Numbered from the stretch's first letter, positions 1 to 9,194 are shown. The stretch is DNA of 64,000 nt from Bacteroidales bacterium UBA3297 (GCA_002362105.1 DETD01000019.1:76725-140724); one strand, 5' to 3'. The notes: generated from the sequence alone by a model not told the origin. Made by a program: numbers and translations.

Positions 1-1492
1 TGTCGCCGAGGTGGTCCTCGTCGCCAAGAATATCAGAAAGAACGGCGTACTTGTCGCTTTCGGTATCTGAAATCAGACCCATAGCGATACCTGCTACTGG
101 CTTCTTAATCTTAACACCTGCGTCCATCAGAGCCAAACAGCCGGCACAAACGGTTGCCATTGACGATGAACCGTTCGATTCAAGAATGTCAGACACAACA
201 CGTACGGTGTAAGGAATATCTTCAGGAATCATGCGCTTCAGTGCGCGCAAAGCCAAGTTACCGTGACCGATTTCGCGGCGGCCAACACCACGCTGTGGCT
301 TAGCGTCGTTAGTAGCGAATGGAGGGAAGTTGTAGTGGAGAAGGAATTTCTCGGTGCCCTGAACGGTAGCCTCGTCAACCAGTTTCTCGTCGAGCTTGGT
401 ACCGAGGGTTACGGTAGACAACGACTGGGTTTCACCACGGGTGAAGATAGCAGAGCCGTGAGGGGTTGGCAGATAGCCTACCTCGCACCAGATAGGGCGG
501 ATCTCGTCGGTCTTACGGCCGTCGAGACGGATGCGGTCGTCGAGTAGAACACGGCGGACAGCGTCGCGCTCAACATCGTGGTAGTAGCGCTGAATCATTG
601 CTACAGGAATGTCGGCCTCGTCAACGCCTGCGAAATTGTTGGCGATGAAGTCGTCGTAGATAGCGCCGAACTGGCGGCCACGCTCTGCCTTGTTGGCAAT
701 TGCGCTCTGGGCAACCTTCTTGGCTCTCTCGTAGCACTGCTCGCGTACCTTGGCACGCAATTCTTCGTCGTTTTCCTCGTGGTTGTACTCGCGCTTAGGC
801 TTGTTGACCAATGCGGCCAACTCTTCCTGGGCGATACACTGCTTCTTGATGGCTTCGTGTGCGAACTTGAGGGCTTCGAGCATAACGTCTTCCGAAACCT
901 CGTCCATTTCACCTTCTACCATTGATATATCTTTGTAGGTGGCGCCTACCATCAGTTCAAGGTCGGCGTTCTCCAATTCAGCGGCGCTCGGATTGATCTT
1001 GAACTCGCCGTTGATTCTTGCAACACGCACCTCTGAAATAGGGCCGTGGAATGGAATGTCTGAAACTGCAATGGCTGCTGATGCAGCCAAACCTGCCAAT
1101 GAGTCTGGCATGACGTCTGGGTCTGCCGAGAACAGGGTTATGTTGACAAATGTGTCTGCATGATAGTTGTCTGGAAAGAGTGGGCGTAGTGCACGGTCTA
1201 CCAGACGTGAAATAAGAATCTCATAGTCCGATGCTTTACCCTCGCGTTTGGTAAAGCCACCAGGAAAACGGCCTGATGACGCGAATTTCTCTTTGTATTC
1301 GACTGTCAATGGCATGAAATCGGTGTCTGGTTTTGCCTCTTGGGCACTTGTAACTGTGGCAAGGAGGTAGGTTCCGCCACATTTTACCATCACTGCTCCG
1401 TCCGCTTGCTTTGCTAATTTACCTGTTTCAATAGTGATGGTCCTTCCATCACCCAAGTCAATTGTCTTCTCAATTGGTGTGGGTTTAATCAT
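1..1492 (-). CDS. pnp: Polynucleotide phosphorylase, 3' end outside window
   Basis: 3'-to-5' exoribonuclease that phosphorolyses RNA and works in mRNA decay. Reading down from the ATG at 1492, the frame is open to the window edge and encodes about 497 residues, that is both RNase PH-like domains apart from the very end of the second, whereas full PNPases have about 700 residues including KH and S1 domains. Recognisable stretches are the N-terminal GRTITIETGKLAKQADGA, FPGGFTKREGK, SRLVDRALRPLF, and in the second core LDGRKTDEIRPIWCEVG and FTRGETQSL. The gene has its own leader with a perfect 9-bp hairpin (1523-1541), where autoregulation could act as it does on E. coli pnp. Identity is firm; C-terminal KH/S1 domains are expected outside the window but not seen. 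Confidence 0.95.
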   Translation of the reverse strand, partial: MIKPTPIEKTIDLGDGRTITIETGKLAKQADGAVMVKCGGTYLLATVTSAQEAKPDTDFMPLTVEYKEKFASSGRFPGGFTKREGKASDYEILISRLVDRALRPLFPDNYHADTFVNITLFSADPDVMPDSLAGLAASAAIAVSDIPFHGPISEVRVARINGEFKINPSAAELENADLELMVGATYKDISMVEGEMDEVSEDVMLEALKFAHEAIKKQCIAQEELAALVNKPKREYNHEENDEELRAKVREQCYERAKKVAQSAIANKAERGRQFGAIYDDFIANNFAGVDEADIPVAMIQRYYHDVERDAVRRVLLDDRIRLDGRKTDEIRPIWCEVGYLPTPHGSAIFTRGETQSLSTVTLGTKLDEKLVDEATVQGTEKFLLHYNFPPFATNDAKPQRGVGRREIGHGNLALRALKRMIPEDIPYTVRVVSDILESNGSSSMATVCAGCLALMDAGVKIKKPVAGIAMGLISDTESDKYAVLSDILGDEDHLGD

Positions 1493-1522
1493 GGTTTAAT
1501 AATTTTTTTAACATCTTTTTAT

Positions 1523-1541
1523 CTGCCACACTGTGTGGCAG
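1523..1541 (-). promoter_or_regulatory. Hairpin in pnp leader
   Basis: CTGCCACAC, one base, GTGTGGCAG: a perfect 9-bp palindrome 31 bases upstream of the pnp start. No T-run follows on the minus strand, so it does not look like a terminator. A 5' leader stem is the element through which E. coli pnp is autoregulated; a similar role here is inference. Confidence 0.4.
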
Positions 1542-1712
1542 GGTTTCTACAATAATATGGCAATTTACGACTTTTTGACGAAAGGGAGATTCTACAATTG
1601 AAAAAAAATAACGTCTAATAACATATTTTAGCAGTCGGCGCACAATAAACGCTAGTTTGATGTCACTTGTTTAAAAGTGGACCATTCTCTGTTCTTATTC
1701 CCTACAAGTGCT

Positions 1713-1720
1713 TATTTTTG
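1713..1720 (+). promoter_or_regulatory. -7 element for metallophosphatase gene
   Basis: TATTTTTG matches the Bacteroidetes -7 consensus TAnnTTTG. It puts the transcript start near 1727, which excludes the upstream in-frame ATG at 1677 and supports the ATG at 1749. No clear -33 TTTG is seen. Confidence 0.5.
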
Positions 1721-1748
1721 TACTTACGAACGGCTAATTGTTTATGTG

Positions 1749-3122
1749 ATGAGTTCTAGAAAGAAAATAAAGTGGGGCATTGCCCTGTTTCTGGTTGTTG
1801 GCCTGGGTATTTGGATTTCTTGCCGGTGGAGTGTCTGGTTTGGCAATCCGCCTGAATTTCCCTATGAGACCCGCCCCGAACCGCACCGTGTGCTGCTCAC
1901 AATGGGTACTAACGGACCGCACAGCCGTATTGTGACTTGGCAGGCCGATACGATGGCACAAGAGGGTAAACTAATGGTATACATGCTGCCGGAAGGGAGT
2001 AAAGAAATAGCGTATTACTATGAGGCCAGCTGCGAGGTGGTGGAAACGCGTGGCGGAAAGGTCGCTTTTTACCGTGCGGCATTCAATTTGGACGATTTGC
2101 GTCACAGTGTAAACGGTTACCAGTTCTCTGTGAAAACGGCTGGTAAGGAGAGCGGTATTTATAAAATCAGTCTTCCCGATAGTAAGGATGCTACCTCGTT
2201 CATTTTTATGGGTGATGTGCAGGATACAGCTAGGGGATTGTCGCACAACTTGTTTAAAGCAATTGACCGGCAGCATGCCGATGCCGACTTCTGGCTGTTT
2301 GGCGGTGACTTGGTCGAACGCCCTATCGACGGTTATTGGCAGGTCGCTTTCGACGATTTAGATTCTATTGCGACCCGGAAGCCTGTTTTGGGCATTAGTG
2401 GAAACCATGAATACCTGAAGGGACTTGTCAAGCAGCTTGACCCGAGGTTTGGGCACGTGTTCGGCTATTATCAAAACAGCAAGGTGGGCGACAACCATGT
2501 GTTCAGTTTCGCCTATGGCGGGGCTCGTTTCTTTCTGCTCGACAGCAACACCGATGCCTGGAACCTGCCGGCACAACGCAGTTGGCTGAAGGAACAGTTG
2601 GGCGCTTGCCAAGAGAAGTGGAAGATTGTAGTGTTGCACCATCCGCTTTACAGCAACAAGGGCAAGCACTACAACCCGATGGTGAAGTGGGCGTTTGCCG
2701 ACTTGGTGAAGACCTATGGGGTCGACTTGGTGCTTCAGGCTCACGAGCATGTGTATGCCCGTTGGAACGACAAGGACGAGCAGGGCAACTATATGGCACC
2801 TTTGTACCTGAGTACTTATTGCTCGCCAAAACAATACCGGCTTCACTTCAGCGTACCCGAAGACCGTATTGGCACCAACGACCGTTTTTACCAGCGTATA
2901 TCGTTCAATGCTGACTCGCTGAGTATTTGGACCTATACGGCTAGCGACCATAAGCCTTACGACCACGTCTGCATTACGAAAGATGCTGGGGGCTATAGGG
3001 TGGCCGATGCCATGCGTGGCGCGCCGCAAAAGGTGGAAATCTCTAACTGGTTCAAACTGAACAAGGGACGCCACCTAAAAGAGTACGAAAAAGAGATTGA
3101 AGACTGGAAAAACAGACAGTAA
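1749..3122 (+). CDS. Membrane-anchored calcineurin-like metallophosphatase
   Basis: Predicted phosphohydrolase of the purple-acid-phosphatase-like metallophosphoesterase group. An N-terminal hydrophobic segment (about residues 7-25) should anchor it or act as a signal peptide. A beta-sandwich of about 110 residues follows, then the metal-binding blocks in order: FMGDVQD, FGGDLVE, GISGNHEY, VVLHHPLYS and LQAHEHVYAR. These supply the Asp, Asn and His ligands of a dinuclear metal site. The frame is open from an ATG at 1677, but the -7 element at 1713-1720 lies inside that extension, so the start at 1749 (MSSRKK) is preferred. The gene is monocistronic, converges on the PepSY-like gene and ends in a very strong terminator. 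The substrate cannot be told from sequence. Confidence 0.85.
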   Translation: MSSRKKIKWGIALFLVVGLGIWISCRWSVWFGNPPEFPYETRPEPHRVLLTMGTNGPHSRIVTWQADTMAQEGKLMVYMLPEGSKEIAYYYEASCEVVETRGGKVAFYRAAFNLDDLRHSVNGYQFSVKTAGKESGIYKISLPDSKDATSFIFMGDVQDTARGLSHNLFKAIDRQHADADFWLFGGDLVERPIDGYWQVAFDDLDSIATRKPVLGISGNHEYLKGLVKQLDPRFGHVFGYYQNSKVGDNHVFSFAYGGARFFLLDSNTDAWNLPAQRSWLKEQLGACQEKWKIVVLHHPLYSNKGKHYNPMVKWAFADLVKTYGVDLVLQAHEHVYARWNDKDEQGNYMAPLYLSTYCSPKQYRLHFSVPEDRIGTNDRFYQRISFNADSLSIWTYTASDHKPYDHVCITKDAGGYRVADAMRGAPQKVEISNWFKLNKGRHLKEYEKEIEDWKNRQ

Positions 3123-3130
3123 TCTTATAA

Positions 3131-3179
3131 AAGAGCGTCCCCCGCAACACGCCGTGTTGCGGGGGACGCTCTTTTTTTT
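3131..3179 (+). terminator. Strong intrinsic terminator
   Basis: A perfect 20-bp stem (3131-3150 with 3154-3173), 3-base loop, then a T-run. It ends the metallophosphatase transcript; its T-run overlaps the stop codon region of the opposing gene at 3178. Confidence 0.95.
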
Positions 3180-4056
3180 ATTCCTTAAATTCCTCGTTTT
3201 CCTCGCCTTTGTTTGCGAGGCGGAGGTAATCGCCTTTTTTAGAGAAGCACAACTCTACAACTTCGGGCTTTTCGTTCTTTATCTTTTCAGTCTTTACCAT
3301 ATATCCGTAGTCTTTACGGATGATGCGGTGTATAAGTCTGTTCGGATAGTTCTTGCTCATATACTTCATCATAAGCGAAGGGAAGAAGCTGGCAAAATTG
3401 GCCGGAATGGTCTGCCCTTTCGGCATTTCCACCCTTTCGAAGTGTCCCATGCGGTCAAACTCCAGGTAGATGCCGCTTTGCAGGTCCACGCTGTATTCGA
3501 AGTTCTGGTCGATGGTGGCGGTGGTAATGGCGTCGTCGGCAAAGTACTTGTTCAGTACGGTAGTTACCTGCGACGGCAGTTTTTTCACATCGTTCGGCAT
3601 ATATTTGCCGTTGCGGGCGAAGTGGAGTTCTTCTTTTCCCGACAGCGTTACCGTAAGGCGTCTTCTGCGCGAGCGGTCTAAACGCTTGATGGTCTTGCCT
3701 TGTGTGTTTTCTTTCAGGTAGGCTTGCGTTTTAGGCGGCAGCAGGCTCATAATTTCGTTGGTCATCTCGTTTTTGTGCATGCTGATCTTGTCCCATTCGC
3801 CTTCCGCGTCAAAGCAGACTTCAATGCCGTTGTCGAGTATCACCGCTATTTCGTCGTTGTCGGAAAACAACACCGTGTCGATGTTGGTGTTGAGTTTCTT
3901 GATTGTGGCGTTGGCCTCCCTCGGCAGTTTTTTCAGGTATTGTTGTTGTATTGAGTCGGCAACTGAAGAACTGCTGTTGTTGGTGCAAGAGGATGTTGCT
4001 CCTAGTGCGAGGAATGCGATAGCGCTTCCTAACAAGGCATATTTAGAAAGTTTCAT
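3178..4056 (-). CDS. PepSY-like (DUF2874) lipoprotein
   Basis: Exported protein of 292 residues. The N-terminus (MKLSKYALLGS, hydrophobic stretch, ATSSCTN) is a lipoprotein signal with the lipid-modified Cys near residue 24. The mature part contains two copies of a module of about 110 residues: LPREANATIKKL..LDNGIEVCFDAEGEWDKI and LPSQVTTVLNKYF..LQSGIYLEFDRMGHFERV. This is the layout of the Bacteroidetes PepSY-like family, periplasmic or surface proteins without known enzyme activity. The segment RLDRSRRRRL between them is unusually basic. The gene stands alone with its own -7 element at 4084-4091 and converges on the upstream phosphatase gene. The family call is fairly secure; function is unknown. 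Confidence 0.75.
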   Translation of the reverse strand: MKLSKYALLGSAIAFLALGATSSCTNNSSSSVADSIQQQYLKKLPREANATIKKLNTNIDTVLFSDNDEIAVILDNGIEVCFDAEGEWDKISMHKNEMTNEIMSLLPPKTQAYLKENTQGKTIKRLDRSRRRRLTVTLSGKEELHFARNGKYMPNDVKKLPSQVTTVLNKYFADDAITTATIDQNFEYSVDLQSGIYLEFDRMGHFERVEMPKGQTIPANFASFFPSLMMKYMSKNYPNRLIHRIIRKDYGYMVKTEKIKNEKPEVVELCFSKKGDYLRLANKGEENEEFKE

Positions 4057-4083
4057 AATAATCTTGTTTTATACTGTGTGACC

Positions 4084-4091
4084 CAAAATTA
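4084..4091 (-). promoter_or_regulatory. -7 element for PepSY-like gene
   Basis: TAATTTTG on the minus strand, 28 bases before the start codon at 4056, an exact TAnnTTTG match. No -33 element is evident. Confidence 0.5.
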
Positions 4092-4162
4092 TACAATTTT
4101 TCTCTAATTGGGTCTTACTTTTCCGATTTTTCAAGAAAACGTCAGATTTCCGAAGCCAACAT

Positions 4163-4195
4163 AAAAAAAGAAAAGGCTTCCTTAAGGAAGCCTTT
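4163..4195 (-). terminator. Terminator of TPR gene
   Basis: Stem AAAGGCTTCC, loop TTAA, GGAAGCCTTT, followed on the minus strand by a U-rich tail. Lies 23 bases after the TPR stop codon. Confidence 0.85.
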
Positions 4196-4217
4196 CTTTA
4201 TATTGATTTCTTATGGA

Positions 4218-4925
4218 TTATTTGTCGTCTTTGATGTCACCCTTGGTGTCCATAGTGGTACCGCTGGTTTCCATACCTTCGGTAGGGTCGCAATCGCTCT
4301 GGGTACCGATACCGCAGTATTCCTTCAAAGAGTCGAAAGCCTTGTAGTAGTCAAGGCTGGCAGCGCGTTCCCAGTCAAGGGCTGCAGCTTCAACGTCGCC
4401 TTCCTTGTAACGGAGGTGACCACGGTTGTAGTAAGCTTTAGCGAACTGAGGGGTAAGTGCAATAGCCTTGTTGTAGTCTTTCAACGCAGCCTTGTCGTCG
4501 CCCTGTTCTGCGTAAGAGTTACCACGGTTGTAGTAAGCCTCAGCGAACTTAGGGTTGATGGCGATAGCCTTGTTATTGTCCTCAATTGAGCCCTTGATGT
4601 CACCCAACTCCTTGCGTGCAACTGCGCGGTTGTAGTATGTAAGGAAGTCTTTGCTTTGCTTTGATAATACAATGTCGTAAGCATCCTTTGCGCCCTTATA
4701 GTCGCCTAAACGGAACTTAGCGTTACCAAGGTTACCATAGGCTTCGGTGAACTTAGGGTTCAATTCCAATACCTTGTTAAAACTTACGATTGCTTCTTTA
4801 TATGAACCCATTCTATATGAACGGATGCCATCGTTGAAGTAATCTGTAATGGTTTTCTGCTTCTGTGCGAAAACGCTACCTACAGAAAGTAAACCTGCAG
4901 CTAAAACAATAAAAAACTTCTTCAT
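4218..4925 (-). CDS. Exported tetratricopeptide repeat protein
   Basis: A 235-residue protein with a cleavable signal peptide (MKKFFIVLAAGLLSVGSVFA) followed by about five TPR units from residue 27 to 200. The units share the core G..KEAI..FNKVLELNP/A..NRG: ELNPKFTEAYGNLGNAKFR, YYNRAVARKELGDIKGS and YYNRGNSYAEQGDDKAA are clear examples. The last 30 residues are polar and acidic and hold two cysteines (YCGIGTQSDC), possibly a disulfide. TPR arrays are protein-interaction scaffolds and this one should sit in the periplasm; no partner is indicated. It has its own full promoter (5021-5053) and terminator, so it is a single-gene transcript. Confidence 0.85.
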   Translation of the reverse strand: MKKFFIVLAAGLLSVGSVFAQKQKTITDYFNDGIRSYRMGSYKEAIVSFNKVLELNPKFTEAYGNLGNAKFRLGDYKGAKDAYDIVLSKQSKDFLTYYNRAVARKELGDIKGSIEDNNKAIAINPKFAEAYYNRGNSYAEQGDDKAALKDYNKAIALTPQFAKAYYNRGHLRYKEGDVEAAALDWERAASLDYYKAFDSLKEYCGIGTQSDCDPTEGMETSGTTMDTKGDIKDDK

Positions 4926-5020
4926 AAACTATTTTATGTATTCCACCTTCCCTGGGTGAAAGTTTAATTTTTCATTTTAAACTGGGTGTGTGGGAACCCG
5001 CACCCGACTTCAATATGGTG

Positions 5021-5053
5021 CAAATATAAGAATAAATGTTAATAGCATACAAA
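5021..5053 (-). promoter_or_regulatory. Promoter of TPR gene
   Basis: On the minus strand TTTG, 21 bases, TATATTTG: a full match to the Bacteroidetes housekeeping promoter. The predicted leader is about 90 bases. Confidence 0.65.
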
Positions 5054-5100
5054 GAAACCGCACTTTTTTTGTGCACTATGGATGTTTTTAAAGAAATGGA

Positions 5101-5130
5101 TTGCCAGTTGGGAAAATCGTATTATCTTTA
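5101..5130 (+). promoter_or_regulatory. Possible promoter of nucleoside kinase gene
   Basis: TTG, 19 bases, TATCTTTA: right spacing, one mismatch in the -7 element. Lies 85 bases before the start codon. Confidence 0.35.
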
Positions 5131-5214
5131 TTGTATAGCATGATTGTTTTAAGGTGTTGGAACAACATCAGAGAAATACACAAACTGGTTAATAACGATT
5201 AATGATTTAGTACC

Positions 5215-6924
5215 ATGAATAATAAGAAGAATCTCGTAGAAATACATTGTAAGAATAATGGTGTGACTAAACTCTACGAAGCGGGTACCAGCCTGCTGGA
5301 AATTTATGCCGACTTGAAGCCCGATATGAAGCAGGGTGTGATTGTGGCGAAGTCGAACAATGTGACTAAAAATCTCGACTTCAGGGTTTACAAGCCGAAA
5401 GAAATCGAATTCCTGGGCCTCGAAAGCCCTTCTGGGCAGCGCGCCTACATCAGGTCGCTTACTTTTATTATGTATAAGGCCGTGCGTGAGGTGCTTCCCG
5501 GCCTGCGCCTGAGGGTGGAGCACCCCATCTCTGGCGGATATTACTGCTTGCTGATTAATGCCGATAACAAGCTGGTTCAACCTACCGCTGAACAGGTGAA
5601 ACAGCTGAAGGTGGTTATGGACCGTGTAATTGACCAAGACCTGCCTTTTGAACTGGACACGATCAGCACCGAGAAGGCTTTGGAAATTTTCCGTGCCGAT
5701 AAGGCGTTCGACAAGGTGGCGTTGTTGGAAAGTGTTGGCGACATTTATGCGCAGATATACAGGTTGGACGATGTGTACGACTACTACGATAGCGCCCTCG
5801 CTCCATCTACTTCTTTCATCACTCTGTACGACCTCAGGCTCTTCCACGACGGTCTGTTGCTACAAGTGCCGTCGGCTAGCGACTCTTCTGTTCTGGAGAA
5901 GTTCGAGGAACAGGACAACCTGTTCAACGCTTTTGCTGAACATGCGAAGTGGAACGAACTGATGAAGGTGTCTAATGTGGGCGACCTTAATATTACAACG
6001 AAGCCTAGCAAGGGACAAATGCAGCTGACGGGTGGTAATGCCGGCCTGCTCATTACGCTTGCCGAAACGCTGCAGGAAAAGAAGATTGACCATATTGCCG
6101 ATATGGTGGTGTCGGACCCTAAACGGAAGGTGGTGCTTATTGCCGGCCCTTCGTCTTCTGGTAAAACCACGTTTAGCAAGAAGTTGAGCATTCACCTTGC
6201 TATAAATGGTAAGAACCCGATTCCGTTCTCGATGGACGAGTATTTCGTGAACCGTGAAGATACCCCTAGAGACGAGAATGGCGATTATGACTTTGAGTCT
6301 GTTCACGCTATCGACATTCCTTTCTTCAACCAACAGCTGAACCAGATGCTGGCTGGTGAGGAGGTGGAACTGCCTCGCTACAACTTTGGTACCGGTAAGC
6401 GCGAGCCTAGTGGCAAGAAGATTAAGCTCAACGACAACTCTATTTTGGTTATTGAGGGTATTCACGGCCTGAATCCGGAACTTACCGCACAGATTCCGGA
6501 AGAGAACAAGTTCCGTATTTACGCGTCTGCTCTGACGACCATCTCTATTGACGACCACAACTGCATTCCGACTACCGACAACCGCCTGTTGCGCCGTATT
6601 GTGCGCGACTACAACTACCGTGGTTACTCGGCAGAAGACACCATTAACCGCTGGGCCAGTGTGCACCGCGGCGAGGAGAAGTGGATCTTCCCATTCCGTG
6701 AACTGGCCGATGTTATGTTCAACTCGGCCCTCGTCTTCGAGTTGCCGGTGTTGAAGCGCTACGCGATGCCAATCTTAAGCCAGGTTCCTCAACACAGTCC
6801 GGCCTATTCCGAAGCCCACCGCTTGCTGAAGTTCTTGGGCTATTTCAATATGATTGCCGACAGCGACATTCCTTCAACCTCGCTTTTGCGCGAATTCTTT
6901 GGAGGCAGCTCGTTTAACTATTAA
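5215..6924 (+). CDS. Nucleoside (uridine-type) kinase with TGS and ThrRS-like domains
   Basis: A 569-residue cytoplasmic protein found widely in Bacteroidetes. Residues 1-60 form a TGS domain (VTKLYEAGTSLLEIYADL). Residues 60-240 resemble the second additional (editing) domain of threonyl-tRNA synthetase. The C-terminal part, from about 305, is a uridine kinase/phosphoribulokinase P-loop domain: Walker A GPSSSGKTTFSKKL, then FSMDEYFVNREDTP, YDFESVHAIDIP and ILVIEGIHGLN. It should phosphorylate a nucleoside or a related sugar compound with ATP or GTP; the substrate is not known from sequence, and a role for the tRNA-synthetase-like part is unproven. The start is the ATG at 5215, with a possible promoter at 5101-5130. 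Two tandem hairpins end the transcript. Confidence 0.85.
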   Translation: MNNKKNLVEIHCKNNGVTKLYEAGTSLLEIYADLKPDMKQGVIVAKSNNVTKNLDFRVYKPKEIEFLGLESPSGQRAYIRSLTFIMYKAVREVLPGLRLRVEHPISGGYYCLLINADNKLVQPTAEQVKQLKVVMDRVIDQDLPFELDTISTEKALEIFRADKAFDKVALLESVGDIYAQIYRLDDVYDYYDSALAPSTSFITLYDLRLFHDGLLLQVPSASDSSVLEKFEEQDNLFNAFAEHAKWNELMKVSNVGDLNITTKPSKGQMQLTGGNAGLLITLAETLQEKKIDHIADMVVSDPKRKVVLIAGPSSSGKTTFSKKLSIHLAINGKNPIPFSMDEYFVNREDTPRDENGDYDFESVHAIDIPFFNQQLNQMLAGEEVELPRYNFGTGKREPSGKKIKLNDNSILVIEGIHGLNPELTAQIPEENKFRIYASALTTISIDDHNCIPTTDNRLLRRIVRDYNYRGYSAEDTINRWASVHRGEEKWIFPFRELADVMFNSALVFELPVLKRYAMPILSQVPQHSPAYSEAHRLLKFLGYFNMIADSDIPSTSLLREFFGGSSFNY

Positions 6925-6936
6925 TACGGTTGCTAG

Positions 6937-6999
6937 AATACGGCTCGGTGCCGTATTGTTATACGCTTGGCTGGGGCACGCCCCGGCCAAGCTTTTTTT
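6937..6999 (+). terminator. Two tandem hairpins, the second a terminator
   Basis: AATACGGC/GCCGTATT (6937-6957), then a 13-bp stem 6965-6977 with 6980-6992 followed by seven T. The remaining stretch 7000-7127, before the AhpD-like gene's promoter, shows no coding or structural signal. Confidence 0.9.
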
Positions 7000-7127
7000 A
7001 TGCCTTTTTGCGGACTATGGTACTGGCTACCACCTCCCCCGCCCTTGGTCAAACATACCCTATATGTGGTATTCGGACGATGAAAAAATCACTGATTTGT
7101 GGGATTATATAAGACTTTTCCATTGTC

Positions 7128-7135
7128 TAATTTTG
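7128..7135 (+). promoter_or_regulatory. -7 element for AhpD-like gene
   Basis: TAATTTTG, exact TAnnTTTG match, about 100 bases upstream of the start at 7236. The -33 region is weak. Confidence 0.45.
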
Positions 7136-7235
7136 TATCGTTAAAAATGAGGGATGAGAAGCTGGTGGAGGTTATGAAAAACAGCGAATCTCTTCTCGCT
7201 CTATATTATGGGTAAATTAAAAAAGATTAAGAAAA

Positions 7236-7790
7236 ATGGCTAGAGTGAATTTATTGACACCAGACCAGTTGACTGGTAGTGCTAAGGAGGCTTATAACAA
7301 GCTCGCAGAAAATAACAAGGTAACGAACATGAAGCTTGTAATGCTTCAGGACTATGGTACCTACTTGGCCTTTATGGGCTGGTACGATTCGTGGGGTAGC
7401 TTGGTGAAGATTGTTGGAACACGCGCCGCTACCATTTATGCACATGCGGTTTCTACCACGAACGGCTGTATGTTGTGCTCGCTCTTCTTCATCAGCGACC
7501 TTAAGGAACTTGGACTGGATCCGAACGCACTGGAACTTGAAGAGCACGAAAAGGTGCTTGTGGCTTTGGGACAGCAGATTGTGAAAGACCCTACCAAAGT
7601 GTCGGATGAACTGTTCGACTCGTTAAGGAAATTCTATAACGACCAGCAGATTGTGGCAATTGTTGGCTTCGCTGCCCAAATGCAGGCAACAAATAACTTT
7701 AATTCGGTGCTGGGTGTTGATGTCGACAAGCGTTTGCTGCCGATTAAAGACCAGTTCAAGCCTGCTACTTGGAGAAAAGATATTAAATAA
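7236..7790 (+). CDS. AhpD-like carboxymuconolactone decarboxylase family protein
   Basis: A 184-residue all-helical protein of the CMD/AhpD family. The family signature is the redox pair in TTNGCMLCSLFF (about residues 74-85), equivalent to the CxxC of AhpD that passes electrons to a peroxiredoxin. The usual histidine three residues after the second cysteine is not present (Phe-Phe instead), so the proton relay may differ. It sits 45 bases upstream of an iron-dependent alcohol dehydrogenase in the same direction, with no terminator between, so the two are probably co-transcribed. A role in peroxide or aldehyde stress is plausible but inferred only from family and neighbour. Confidence 0.75.
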   Translation: MARVNLLTPDQLTGSAKEAYNKLAENNKVTNMKLVMLQDYGTYLAFMGWYDSWGSLVKIVGTRAATIYAHAVSTTNGCMLCSLFFISDLKELGLDPNALELEEHEKVLVALGQQIVKDPTKVSDELFDSLRKFYNDQQIVAIVGFAAQMQATNNFNSVLGVDVDKRLLPIKDQFKPATWRKDIK

Positions 7791-7835
7791 ATCTTTATTG
7801 ACAATTGTTTAGTTTGTGATTAGGTACGTATAAAC

Positions 7836-8996
7836 ATGGTTGATTTTGAGTATTATAATCCCGCAAAAATCGTTTTTGGCGAAAATTCGGTCGACAAAAT
7901 CGGTGATTTGCTAAAAGAATATAAGGTGTCGAGCCTGCTGTTGGTCTATAGTGGCGAGTTTATCAAGTCGCTGGGCATATACGGCAAGGTGAAAGACGCT
8001 GCCGCCGCTCTGGGTATTGATTTTTACGAAAACGGCAATGTGGTGCCTAACCCGTCTATTGAGTTGGTCAGAGAACTGGTCGTACTGGGCAAGGAGAAAA
8101 ATGTGGACTTTGTCCTTGCTGTTGGTGGCGGAAGCGCTATCGATACCGCAAAGGCTACTGCACTTGGCATTCCTTATGAGGGCGATGTGTGGGATTTCTT
8201 TGAGAAAGGGGTGTCTCCCGAAACGGTTCTCCCTTTGGGGGTTATTTCTACACTTCCTGCCAGCGGGTCGGAAACCAGCAACGCCGCCATTCTTTCTAAT
8301 GGTGTGTGGAAACTGGGGTTTGAGGATAACCGTATTATCCCGAAGTTCGCAATTATGAATCCGGCCTATACGGTCGGACTCCCCAACTTCCAAACTTTTG
8401 CTGGGGTGGCCGATATCTTGTCGCACTTGCTGGAAAGGTATTTTTCTGACGTTAAGCACACCGATGTTACCGACTATCTGATAGAAGGGGCTGTGCAGGC
8501 GCTGCTGGTGAACGGGAAAAGGCTGAAGGCGAATCCGAAAGACTTGAATGCCAGGGCCGAAATCCAGTGGCTTGCCACTGTTGCCCATAACAACATACTA
8601 GATACCGGCCGTATTGGCGACTGGGGCTCGCACCGTATCGAGCACGAGTTGAGCGGACAGTATGGTATTACCCACGGAGAGGGTATGGCTGTTGTGCTGC
8701 CTGCATGGGTGAGGTATGTGGCAAACGTCAAGCCTTGGAAACTTTCGCAACTTGCGGTCAGGGTCTTCCACGAAGACGCCTACAACCACACCGAGGCTGA
8801 AAACGCGTTGGCGTTGGCCGATCATCTTGAACATTTCTTCAGGGAACTCGACCTCAGAACCCGCCTTTCTGAACTGGGCATCGATGACAAGTATTTCGCC
8901 GATATGGCGAAAAGGGCTACCAGAAACGGCACGGTGGGCCATTACTTGCCGCTCGACGAACATATTTTCGTCGAGATTTTGAAAATTGCCCAATAA
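7836..8996 (+). CDS. Iron-containing alcohol dehydrogenase (BDH/YqhD type)
   Basis: NAD(P)H-dependent group III alcohol dehydrogenase of 386 residues, the usual length. The N-terminal half holds the dinucleotide loop VGGGSAIDTAKA (about residues 97-108). The C-terminal half supplies the metal ligands: Asp and His in GVADILSHLLERY, then His residues in GDWGSHRIEHELSG and YGITHGEGMAVVLPAW. Members of this clade (butanol dehydrogenases, YqhD) reduce short-chain aldehydes to alcohols, often NADPH-dependent. The cofactor preference cannot be read here. It follows the AhpD-like gene in an apparent operon and is closed by a hairpin terminator at 9034-9072. Confidence 0.9.
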   Translation: MVDFEYYNPAKIVFGENSVDKIGDLLKEYKVSSLLLVYSGEFIKSLGIYGKVKDAAAALGIDFYENGNVVPNPSIELVRELVVLGKEKNVDFVLAVGGGSAIDTAKATALGIPYEGDVWDFFEKGVSPETVLPLGVISTLPASGSETSNAAILSNGVWKLGFEDNRIIPKFAIMNPAYTVGLPNFQTFAGVADILSHLLERYFSDVKHTDVTDYLIEGAVQALLVNGKRLKANPKDLNARAEIQWLATVAHNNILDTGRIGDWGSHRIEHELSGQYGITHGEGMAVVLPAWVRYVANVKPWKLSQLAVRVFHEDAYNHTEAENALALADHLEHFFRELDLRTRLSELGIDDKYFADMAKRATRNGTVGHYLPLDEHIFVEILKIAQ

Positions 8997-9033
8997 ACGA
9001 CTGTTTATTTTATAGTTTGTGACCTTTTTCCAG

Positions 9034-9072
9034 GCTGTCGCTTCGTTTTTTGTGACGGAGCGACAGCTTTTT
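9034..9072 (+). terminator. Terminator after alcohol dehydrogenase
   Basis: A 12-bp stem with one G-T pair (9034-9045 with 9056-9067), then TTTTTA. Confidence 0.85.
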
Positions 9073-9194
9073 ATGTGTAACTCTCTGTTTTGAAGGCTGC
9101 CATTTGGTTGTTGCCCATGCCGATGGTGAAAAATGGGGGACGGTTGATTGCCGACAGGTAAAAATGGTGTGCGGTGCAGATTTTTTTAATTTTC

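Noticed and set aside
1677..1748. Upstream in-frame start of the metallophosphatase
   Set aside because: The extension contains a -7 promoter element (1713-1720), so it would precede the transcript start.
2358..3074. Long minus-strand frame across the metallophosphatase gene
   Set aside because: It lies wholly inside a gene with clear catalytic motifs and shows no family resemblance.
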